Positions 54,945 through 61,935 of a stretch of DNA of 64,000 nt are shown here, piece by piece. The DNA comes from JADZAI01 sp047602465 (GTDB lineage: Bacteria; Pseudomonadota; Alphaproteobacteria; Micropepsales; Micropepsaceae). The position numbers and the translations under genes are program-made. The DNA lies in assembly GCA_047602465.1 (NCBI GenBank), contig JASGHF010000001.1, forward strand, positions 2,046,001 to 2,110,000, written 5' to 3'. The notes under the pieces are model-generated. The model did no database searches, was not told the DNA's origin, and was given only the letters and a program-made list of their open reading frames with translations. Numbering within the stretch: position 1 is the first letter of the stretch; the number at the start of each line of letters is the position of its first letter.

Positions 54945-55255
54945 GCGGCGCTCCGGCCAGTGCTGCGCCATGGCCGGTGGAGCTGCGCTATGTGCGGGCG
55001 CGGCGCATGCTGGAAATCGATTTCGACGATGGCGCGTCGGTCGCGATCAGCGCCGAGACGCTGCGCGTGAAGTCGCCGTCCGCCGAGGTGCGCGGCCATG
55101 GCGGCAAGGCGCCGCCGCCGGTGACGGGCAAAGAGAACGTCGCCGTGGAGCGGATGGAGCGGGTGGGGAATTACGCCGTCCGCATCGTCTTCGACGACGG
55201 ACATGCGACGGGCCTCTACACCTGGGCTTATCTGCGCGAGCTTGGGACGCGCTGA
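54941..55255 (+). CDS. DUF971 domain protein (GBBH-like N-terminal domain)
   Basis: A 104-residue protein with the WPVELRYVRARRMLEIDFDDG strands, the VSISAETLR-like LRVKSPSAEVRGHG loop and the YAVRIVFDDGHATGLYTWAYLRELG ending. This is the domain that precedes the catalytic part of gamma-butyrobetaine hydroxylases and is also found alone near iron-sulfur cluster genes. The overlap with the Trm112 gene and with the next gene (at 55255) implies one transcript. Confidence 0.88.
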   Translation: MSGAPASAAPWPVELRYVRARRMLEIDFDDGASVAISAETLRVKSPSAEVRGHGGKAPPPVTGKENVAVERMERVGNYAVRIVFDDGHATGLYTWAYLRELGTR

Positions 55256-55623
55256 TGTTCGGCTCCAACCCCGATCTGTGGTGGGCGATCATCGGCGGCT
55301 TCGCGCTGGTGATCGTGACGGGGATGCGTCACCACATCTTCGCGTGGCTGTTGCGGACGGAAGCGAACAAGGTCGCCTGGCGCGCCGAACAGGACCGGCA
55401 GGCGAGCGATCCGCTGGCGCATTTCTATCTGACGGTCGCGGAGATCGACGCGCGCACCCCGCAGCCGGAAACGTTCGAGCGTTTCGGCCGCACGATCTGG
55501 AAGTTCGAGGGCAAGAACCACCTGAACCAGGAAGACGCCGACGAGGCGCGGCGTCAGGCGGTGCTGCGCGATGCGCGGGCTTTCTATCAGGACGTCGACC
55601 GGCTGAGGCTGGGGCGGCGGTGA
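55255..55623 (+). CDS. Small membrane-anchored protein of unknown function
   Basis: A 122-residue protein starting MFGSNPDLWWAIIGGFALVIVTGM, one membrane-spanning segment at the very start, followed by a soluble charged region of about 95 residues with helices (LLRTEANKVAWRAEQDRQ; NHLNQEDADEARRQAVLRDARAF). The ATG shares its first base with the TGA of the DUF971 gene. Its stop overlaps the GTG of the DUF429 gene. No family is recognised. Confidence 0.65.
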   Translation: MFGSNPDLWWAIIGGFALVIVTGMRHHIFAWLLRTEANKVAWRAEQDRQASDPLAHFYLTVAEIDARTPQPETFERFGRTIWKFEGKNHLNQEDADEARRQAVLRDARAFYQDVDRLRLGRR

Positions 55624-56837
55624 AGGGCCGGTTTTGCTTCGTCGGATTTGACTCCGCGTGGACAGACAAGGCCATACAGCCTGGAGCGATTGCCGCCGCC
55701 GTCTTCGAGAACGGCCAATGCGTGCTGGAGTACGAGCCGCAACTCGCCCGTTTCTCCGATGCACTGTCCTTCATCAAAAAAGTTTCTCAAGACGCAGACT
55801 ACACGTTGATCGCACTCGACCAACCCACGGTCGTTCCCAACCAGACAGGCGGGCGTCCCGCAGAGCGCGTTGCGCGCTCTGTCATCAGCGGCGTGCAGCC
55901 GGCGCGCCGTGAGGTCGTCAGTATGTTTGGCGATTCTGCGCCGATCTGGACGTTCCTGAAAGCTCTAGGCGCGCGCCAGAACCCGCCAGCGTCGCGCGTC
56001 GCAGATCGCGGCACATTCTTGATGGAGGTCTTTCCCGCGCTGAGCATCCCCTCGCTTGAGGCGATGTTCTGGAAGCGCAAGAAGCCAGCCAAGTACAATC
56101 CCGGAAACCCAAAGTTCGACCTGTCAGACTGGCGAATCCTGACGCAGTCTCTCGCCGGTCATGCGGATCGCTTGGGTCTTCAGCAGGTTTCTGCGTGGCT
56201 TCAGGAGCAGCACGAGAATAGCGCGCCGACAAAGTCTGATCAGGACAGGCTGGACGGGGCGTTGTGTCTCATTCTTGCTGTCGAATGGCGCGCTGGCCCG
56301 CTCAGCTCAATGCTCTGCATCGGCGATGCGCTGACCGGCTACATCGTGACGCATGCCACCGGTGCAACGCGTGATGTCATCCTACGCAGCGCTGGCCTGA
56401 GGGGTGTCCCGGTTGACGACTCTTGGCCCGCCGATGTCGCATATGACGGGTTCGAATCCATGCCGCTTACGCCCTCAAAGCCCAGAACGTCGAAAGCGGC
56501 GCCGTTCAGCGCGCCAGCGCAAATCCCTGCAATCAAGGCGTCACAGCCCGAGAAGGTAGTGTTTGAGCCGAAGGCGTTGCGCAATCTCTTGATTCAGTGC
56601 GCGCGAAACAGCCGAACGATCACCTATGGCGAAGTGGCTCGGCACTTCGGCTTTAAGTGGAGTCAAGGCGCTGGCAGCGCGCTCAATCCGGTACTCAACG
56701 GGCTGGGCGATGAAAACATGCGGCGGAACGAGCCTCTGCTTATGGTGCTGGTCGTCGGTAAGTCGTCCGGCCTGCCGGGGCCGGGTTTTTTTCCGCGGGA
56801 CCAATACGCCTGCTCACAATCAACGCGCGGTATTTGA
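55620..56837 (+). CDS. DUF429 protein with a C-terminal winged-helix/MGMT-like segment, low GC
   Basis: A 405-residue protein with GTG start at 55620. The first 270 residues match the DUF429 plan: the start CFVGFDSAWTDKAIQPGAIAA with an acidic residue, LIALDQPTVVPNQTGGRPAERVA, EVFPALSIPSLEAMF and a later DQDRLDGALCLILA. DUF429 is a predicted RNase-H-fold nuclease. The C-terminal 80 residues, with TITYGEVARHFGFKW and GLPGPGFFPRD, recall the winged-helix part of O6-alkylguanine transferases, but the catalytic Cys motif is not seen. GC is visibly lower (33 of 60 in 56161-56220, against 48 of 60 in 54601-54660), which suggests transfer. Confidence 0.7.
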   Translation: MKGRFCFVGFDSAWTDKAIQPGAIAAAVFENGQCVLEYEPQLARFSDALSFIKKVSQDADYTLIALDQPTVVPNQTGGRPAERVARSVISGVQPARREVVSMFGDSAPIWTFLKALGARQNPPASRVADRGTFLMEVFPALSIPSLEAMFWKRKKPAKYNPGNPKFDLSDWRILTQSLAGHADRLGLQQVSAWLQEQHENSAPTKSDQDRLDGALCLILAVEWRAGPLSSMLCIGDALTGYIVTHATGATRDVILRSAGLRGVPVDDSWPADVAYDGFESMPLTPSKPRTSKAAPFSAPAQIPAIKASQPEKVVFEPKALRNLLIQCARNSRTITYGEVARHFGFKWSQGAGSALNPVLNGLGDENMRRNEPLLMVLVVGKSSGLPGPGFFPRDQYACSQSTRGI

Positions 56838-56873
56838 ACGCCATCGCGCCGCGGCCTTCGCTTACGACTGGCG

Positions 56874-58097
56874 CTAGAGCGCCTTGCCCTGCAGCAAACG
56901 CGGGGCGTCGAGGCCGCCGCTGGCGGCGCGGGCGATGAGGCGGCGGAGCGGGGGGATCGCGTTGACGAGGCCGAGGCCCGCTTCGCTCACGGCGCGCACC
57001 GGCGCGATGTCGTTGGCGAAGAGACGGTTCAGCGTGTCGGTGGTGGCGGCCATCAGCGTCGCGTCGATACGGCGGCGGCGCTGATAGGCGTCGAGCGGCG
57101 CGACCCCGCCAATGTCGAGGCCGAGGCGTCCGGCGTCGGTGACGCTTTCCGCGAGGGTTGCGGCATCGCGCAGGCCCAGATTGAGGCCCTGACCGGCAAG
57201 TGGATGCACGACATGGGCGGCATCGCCGATGAGCGCGAAACGCTGCGCGATGTAGTCGCGCGCCAGGAGCGTGGAGAGCGGATAGCCGAAGCGCGCGCCG
57301 ACGACTTTGGTTTCGCCCAGATAATCGGTGAAGCGGCGGGCGATTTCGGCGTTGAAGTCGGCTTCGCTCAAGGCGAGGAAGCCGGGGGCGAGGTCTTCGC
57401 GTTCGGTCCACACCAGGGACGAACGGTTGCCGGTCATCGGCAGGATGGCGAACGAGCCGGAGGGCAGGAAGTATTCCTGCGCGACGCCTTCATGCGGTCT
57501 TTCGTGTTCGACCGTGCAGACGATGCCCCACTGTCTGTAGGACCAGCCGGAGGTCTTGATGCCGTAGGCTTCGCGCAGCGGGCTGTCGCGGCCTTCGGCG
57601 GCGACGAGGAGGCGGGCGGCGACGGCCTCGCCGTTTGAGAGTGTCGCCGTGACGGCGGCGCTGGTGCTTGCGGCCTTCGCGATGCGCGTGCCGGAGGTCA
57701 GCGTCAGGCCGGGCGTGACGCGGGCGCGGGCGAGGAGGGCAGCGCGGAGATGGCGGTTCTCCACCATGTCGAAGGCCGGGGCGCCGCCGTCGCTTTCGCC
57801 GACATGCAGGAAGAACGGTGAGGCCGCGCCCTCCAGCGTGCCGCCGGAGACGACGATGTCGGTGACGGTCTGGAATTCGGGAAGACCCTGCCAGACGCCA
57901 AGCGCCTCCAGCATGCGGCGGACATCGGGGGCGATGGCCGAGACGCGGCCGTCGAAGGCCGGGGCGAGGGCGGCGTCCATATCGCCGGACTCGACGACCC
58001 GCGCCGCATAACCGGCCCCGGCCAAAGCAAGGCCCAGTGTCAGGCCGGCGAAACCGCCGCCGGAGATAAGGATTTCGGTGCTGGAAGGGGCGCTCAT
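56874..58097 (-). CDS. UbiH/VisC-family FAD-dependent monooxygenase
   Basis: A 407-residue flavoprotein hydroxylase. It has the dinucleotide-binding start ISGGGFAGLTLGLALAGAGY, the RVSAIAP segment, and the second FAD motif GDAAHVVHPLAGQGLNLGLRDAATL. UbiH/UbiF/COQ6 family members hydroxylate the aromatic ring in ubiquinone synthesis, and which position this one acts on cannot be told. It converges with the DUF429 gene. The 263 bp before its start, toward the PII gene, are AT-richer than average. Confidence 0.9.
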   Translation of the reverse strand: MSAPSSTEILISGGGFAGLTLGLALAGAGYAARVVESGDMDAALAPAFDGRVSAIAPDVRRMLEALGVWQGLPEFQTVTDIVVSGGTLEGAASPFFLHVGESDGGAPAFDMVENRHLRAALLARARVTPGLTLTSGTRIAKAASTSAAVTATLSNGEAVAARLLVAAEGRDSPLREAYGIKTSGWSYRQWGIVCTVEHERPHEGVAQEYFLPSGSFAILPMTGNRSSLVWTEREDLAPGFLALSEADFNAEIARRFTDYLGETKVVGARFGYPLSTLLARDYIAQRFALIGDAAHVVHPLAGQGLNLGLRDAATLAESVTDAGRLGLDIGGVAPLDAYQRRRRIDATLMAATTDTLNRLFANDIAPVRAVSEAGLGLVNAIPPLRRLIARAASGGLDAPRLLQGKAL

Positions 58098-58279
58098 GGC
58101 GGGCCTTAAGTGCGCCAGCGCCTTGCTTGCGTCCAGCCCCCAAGGGGTCTGCCTAAATATTCAGCAAGAATTCCTTGTTGGCGACAATTTAGCCATCAGC
58201 CCGCCCCGTCGATGGCGGGGTTCACCGGAAAAACCAGAAAATCCATTGATATTCAACGCCTTGCTGCGGCGCAGCAGCT
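58098..58279. other. AT-rich divergent region before glnK
   Basis: The gap between ubiH-like and glnK (263 bp in all) includes an AT-rich part from about 58150 to 58200 and inverted GCTGC-GGC-GCAGC near 58263-58275. I see no clear NtrC site, although one would be expected upstream of the sigma-54 promoter at 58280. Confidence 0.35.
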
Positions 58280-58295
58280 TGGCACGAGTCTTGAT
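58280..58295 (+). promoter_or_regulatory. Candidate sigma-54 promoter of glnK-amt
   Basis: TGGCACGAGTCTTGAT fits the -24/-12 consensus TGGCACG-N4-TTGC except that the second invariant base pair of the -12 element reads GA. It is 66 bp before the glnK ATG. PII-Amt operons are commonly sigma-54/NtrC dependent. Confidence 0.55.
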
Positions 58296-58360
58296 TTGCC
58301 GATCGCGCTTGTCATCCGAAACGCGCCACAGGGGCCAGCGCACAAACCAAGGGGGGCTGA

Positions 58361-58699
58361 ATGAAGCTCATCACCGCTGTCATCAAACCGTTCAAGCTGG
58401 ACGAGGTCCGTGAAGCGCTGACCGCGCTCGGCGTCATGGGCCTCACCGTCACCGAGGTCAAAGGCTATGGCCGCCAGAAGGGCCATACCGAAATCTATCG
58501 CGGGGCCGAATACGCGATCAGCTTCGTGCCGAAGCTGAAACTGGAAGTCGCCGTGAAGACCGAGCTGGTCGATGCGGTGATCGAGGCGATCGTCTCGAAG
58601 GCCAAGACCGGCCAGATCGGCGACGGAAAAATCTTCGTCTACCCGCTCGATCACGTCGTGCGCATCCGCACCGGCGAAACCGACACCGAGGCGCTCTGA
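58361..58699 (+). CDS. glnK: PII nitrogen regulatory protein
   Basis: A 112-residue PII protein. The T-loop has Tyr51 (GHTEIYRGAEYAI), the site of uridylylation by GlnD. The start MKLITAVIKPFKLDEVREAL and the end GDGKIFVYPLDHVVRIRTGE are diagnostic. PII reads 2-oxoglutarate, ATP/ADP and glutamine. Located 47 bp before amt, it is the GlnK-type paralogue that blocks Amt when nitrogen is ample. A candidate sigma-54 promoter precedes it. Confidence 0.96.
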   Translation: MKLITAVIKPFKLDEVREALTALGVMGLTVTEVKGYGRQKGHTEIYRGAEYAISFVPKLKLEVAVKTELVDAVIEAIVSKAKTGQIGDGKIFVYPLDHVVRIRTGETDTEAL

Positions 58700-58746
58700 T
58701 CATGGACGCCGCCAATTCTTACGGACACAGCCAGGGGGAACAGAGA

Positions 58747-60072
58747 ATGTCCTTGATCAACCGCCTGACCGGCGCGTTCGGCGCGGGGGCGCTGACGGCG
58801 CTCGGCCTCGCCGGCACGGCGCTCGCGCAGGATGCCGAATCCACCATCGTCGCGGGTGACACCGCCTGGATGCTCACCTCCACCGTGCTCGTCACGCTGA
58901 TGGCGGTGCCGGCGATCGGCCTGTTCTATGGCGGCCTCGTGCGCTCCAAGAACATGCTGTCGGTGCTGACGCAGACCTTCGGCATCTTCGCGCTGGGGTG
59001 CCTCGTGTGGCTGCTGTGGGGCTACAGCCTCACCTTCACCGCAAATCCCTCCGAAGGGGCCAACGCCTTTATCGGCGGCTTCGACCAGTTCTTCCTGAAG
59101 ATGTCGACGCCTGAAGCGGCCTCGCCGGTTCTCGCCAACATTCCCGACTATGTCTTCATCTGCTTCCAGATGACCTTCGCGGCCCTGACGGCCTCGCTGA
59201 TCGTCGGCGGTTTTGCCGAGCGCATCAAATATGCGGGCCTCCTCGCCTTCACGGTGCTGTGGATCACGCTCGTCTATGTGCCGATCGCGCATATCGTGTG
59301 GGGCGGCGGCTTCCTGTTCGCCGATGGCGCGCTGGACTTCGCAGGCGGCACGGTCGTTCACATCAATGCCGGTATCGCGGCGCTGGGGGGCGCGATCATC
59401 GTCGGCAAGCGCGTCGGCTACGGCAAGGACGCCATGCCGCCGCACTCGCTGACCATGACCATGATCGGCGCTTCGCTGCTGTGGGTGGGCTGGTTCGGCT
59501 TCAATGCAGGCTCCGCCGGCGCCGCCAACGGCACGGCCGGTCTCGCGATGGTCACGACCTTCGCCGCCACCGCCGCCGCCGCGCTCGCCTGGCACTTCGC
59601 CGAATGGCTGATCAAGGGCCACCCCAGCCTGCTCGGCCTCGTCTCGGGCGCTATCGCCGGCCTGGTGGCCGTCACCCCTGCGGCCGGCTTCGTCGGCCCT
59701 ATGGGCGCGATCGTCCTCGGCCTCATCGCCGGCGTGATCTGCTTCTTCGCCTGCACCGTGCTGAAAAACGCCTTCAAGTATGACGACTCGCTGGACGTGT
59801 TCGGCGTGCACGGCATCGGCGGCATCGTCGGTGCGCTCGGCACCGCGGTCTTCGCGGCGGCCAGCCTCGGCGGCGTGAAGGGCGACGATTACGACATGAT
59901 GGCGCAGCTGATGATCCAGCTGAAATCCGTCGGCTTCACCCTCGTCTATGGCGGCGTGGTGAGCGCGGTTCTGTTCCTCATCGTCAAGGTCGTCTTCGGG
60001 GTCCGCGTCACGGAAGACGCCGAGCGCGAAGGCCTCGACATCACCAGCCACGGCGAGCGCGCGTACAACTAG
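58747..60072 (+). CDS. amt: Ammonium transporter Amt
   Basis: A 441-residue inner-membrane channel for ammonium. The start at 58747 follows AGGGGGA; a start at 58702 is possible. A cleavable signal-like segment precedes the helices, as in many Proteobacterial Amts. Key parts: WMLTSTVLVTLMAVPAIGLFYGGLVRSKN, the VHINAGIAALGGAI helix with the first pore His, FNAGSAGAANG and the second pore His in FGVHGIGGIVGALGTAVFA. Eleven helices are expected. It forms a trimer gated by GlnK. Confidence 0.95.
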   Translation: MSLINRLTGAFGAGALTALGLAGTALAQDAESTIVAGDTAWMLTSTVLVTLMAVPAIGLFYGGLVRSKNMLSVLTQTFGIFALGCLVWLLWGYSLTFTANPSEGANAFIGGFDQFFLKMSTPEAASPVLANIPDYVFICFQMTFAALTASLIVGGFAERIKYAGLLAFTVLWITLVYVPIAHIVWGGGFLFADGALDFAGGTVVHINAGIAALGGAIIVGKRVGYGKDAMPPHSLTMTMIGASLLWVGWFGFNAGSAGAANGTAGLAMVTTFAATAAAALAWHFAEWLIKGHPSLLGLVSGAIAGLVAVTPAAGFVGPMGAIVLGLIAGVICFFACTVLKNAFKYDDSLDVFGVHGIGGIVGALGTAVFAAASLGGVKGDDYDMMAQLMIQLKSVGFTLVYGGVVSAVLFLIVKVVFGVRVTEDAEREGLDITSHGERAYN

Positions 60073-60126
60073 GCGTCTCGTCTCAACCAACCGGCCGTCC
60101 GTCTCTCCTCCTGACGGCTTCACACT

Positions 60127-60158
60127 GGGCCCGGCGTCATCGCCGGGCCCTTTCTTTT
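60127..60158 (+). terminator. Rho-independent terminator after amt
   Basis: GGGCCCGGCG, loop TCAT, CGCCGGGCCC is a perfect 10-bp stem followed by TTTCTTTT. It ends the glnK-amt transcript. Confidence 0.92.
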
Positions 60159-60204
60159 GCCACGATGGCGGGTCCATGCTGTGCCGACCGCAAGGAGAGA
60201 CGCC

Positions 60205-60633
60205 ATGAAACCCGCCGCTTTCGTTTTCGCCGCAGCGCTCGGCGCTTTCGCCGCCCGCGCCGATGTCATCCCGCCGCCCGAGCCGATCACCGACGTGCAG
60301 CAGGCCATGGCGGGCGCCTGGCAGCAGCAGGGGCCGAGCGGGAGGATGGGCCATGGCGAGGGCGTCGAGACGCTGGCCTTCGACAAGGAGCGCGTCGCCT
60401 CGATCTACATGTTCGCGCTGCCGCCCTCGGCCATGTATCAGGTCGCCAGCAAGCGCGGCACGTGGACGGGAGAGCGGATTTCCGACACCGAGATCAATGT
60501 CTCGATCCTGTGGGAAGGCGCCACGACGGCGGAGGAGAGGATCTTCAAATTCTCCGGCGAGACGGAGATGCAGACCTCGGTCGCGGGGCGCGGGGGCCTC
60601 GCCGTCCTCGCCTTCAAGCGGGTTTATCCGTAG
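60205..60633 (+). CDS. Small secreted protein of unknown function
   Basis: A 142-residue protein. The ATG at 60205 follows AAGGAGAG and gives a signal peptide MKPAAFVFAAALGAFAARA. The mature part starts DVIPPPEPITDVQQAMAGAWQQQGPSG and alternates strands in a lipocalin-like way (GAW near the start, IYMFALPPSAMYQV, KRGTWTGERI, EINVSILWE). A small periplasmic ligand-binding barrel is possible. No catalytic residues are visible. Confidence 0.65.
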   Translation: MKPAAFVFAAALGAFAARADVIPPPEPITDVQQAMAGAWQQQGPSGRMGHGEGVETLAFDKERVASIYMFALPPSAMYQVASKRGTWTGERISDTEINVSILWEGATTAEERIFKFSGETEMQTSVAGRGGLAVLAFKRVYP

Positions 60634-60686
60634 GCGTCAGCCGGGCGGCTGGAGCCTGCACTAGGAAATGCTCTAAACGGTGCGGC

Positions 60687-61883
60687 ATGACGTCGTTTCC
60701 CTCCCGCCTCGCCGCGCTGCCGCCCTCGCCGTTCCTGAAGCTGAACGCATTGCTGGAAGGCGTGACGCCGGCTCTGCCGGTGATTGCGCTGTCGGTGGGC
60801 GAGCCGCAGGGGCCGGTGCCGGCGTTCGTTTCCGAGATTCTGGCGCGTGAGGCGGCGGGGTTCTCCAAATATCCGCCGATCAACGGGACCGATGCGCTGC
60901 GCGGCGCTATCTCGGCCTGGCTGACGCGGCGCTTCGATCTGAAGGCGCCGGTCGATCCGGTGAATGGCATCCTGCCGCTGAACGGCACGCGCGAGGGGCT
61001 GTTCCTGGCGCTGTTCGTGATGGTGCCGGAACGCAAGAATGGCGGCCGGCCGGCGGTGCTGCTGCCCAATCCCTATTATCAGGCCTATCCGGCCGGCGCG
61101 CTGGCGAGCGGGGCTGAGCCGATCTACGTCAATGCCAGCCGCGAGACGGGCTTCCTGCCGGATTACGGGGCGCTGCCGAAGGACGTGCTGGCGCGGACGG
61201 CGGCGGCCTATGTCGCCTCGCCGTCCAATCCGGAAGGGGTGGTGGCGGATCTCGGTTACTGGAAGCGGTTGTTCGATCTGTCGGACAGCTATGGTTTCAC
61301 CGTGCTGTCGGACGAGTGCTATTCGGAAATCTGGCACGAGACGCCGCCGCTGGGCGCGTTCGCGGCGGCCGAGCTTCTGGGCCGCGGGCGCGAACGGTTG
61401 CTGGTGTTCAATTCGCTGTCCAAGCGGTCGGGCCTCGCGGGGCTGCGGTCCGGCTTCGTGGCCGGCGATCCGAAGCTGATCGCGGCGTATAAAGAATTAC
61501 GGGCGCAGGCGGCGCCGCAGGTTTCCGGGCCGATCCAGGCGGTGTCGGCCCATGCCTGGGGCGACGAGGCCCATGTCGCGGCCAACCGGGCGATCTATAC
61601 GCAGAACTTCCAGATCGCGGCGGAGGAGCTGGGCAACCGGCCCGGCTTCGCCTTGCCCCAGGCCGGATTTTTCCTGTGGATGGCGGTGGGCGAGCCGGTC
61701 GATTTCGTGCGCCGGGCCTTCGCCGAACAGGGCCTCAGAATGCTGCCGGGGGCTTATCTCGCCAGCGATTCCGGGGTTGGCGCGAGGCCGGGGAACCCGG
61801 GTGAGGGTTATGTCCGGATCGCCCTCGTTAATGGGCCGGAAACCACGCGGGCCGCATTGAAAAGGCTCGCGTCCTTGGCCTGA
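60687..61883 (+). CDS. Class I aminotransferase, DapC-like
   Basis: A 398-residue PLP-dependent fold-type I enzyme. It begins FPSRLAALPPSPFLKLNALLEG, then ALSVGEPQGP, FSKYPPINGTDALR, LPNPYYQAYPAGAL, SPSNPEGVV, LSDECYSEIWHE and the PLP lysine in NSLSKRSGLAGLRSGF. This set is typical of succinyl-diaminopimelate aminotransferases (DapC) in Alphaproteobacteria, in lysine and peptidoglycan-precursor synthesis. The pathway link fits asd at 2637, but the substrate is inferred. Confidence 0.85.
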   Translation: MTSFPSRLAALPPSPFLKLNALLEGVTPALPVIALSVGEPQGPVPAFVSEILAREAAGFSKYPPINGTDALRGAISAWLTRRFDLKAPVDPVNGILPLNGTREGLFLALFVMVPERKNGGRPAVLLPNPYYQAYPAGALASGAEPIYVNASRETGFLPDYGALPKDVLARTAAAYVASPSNPEGVVADLGYWKRLFDLSDSYGFTVLSDECYSEIWHETPPLGAFAAAELLGRGRERLLVFNSLSKRSGLAGLRSGFVAGDPKLIAAYKELRAQAAPQVSGPIQAVSAHAWGDEAHVAANRAIYTQNFQIAAEELGNRPGFALPQAGFFLWMAVGEPVDFVRRAFAEQGLRMLPGAYLASDSGVGARPGNPGEGYVRIALVNGPETTRAALKRLASLA

Positions 61884-61935
61884 GGGGCCGGCCGGGGCGC
61901 GGCGTCGGTTCACGTCCGCCCCAGGTTGTCCTTCC

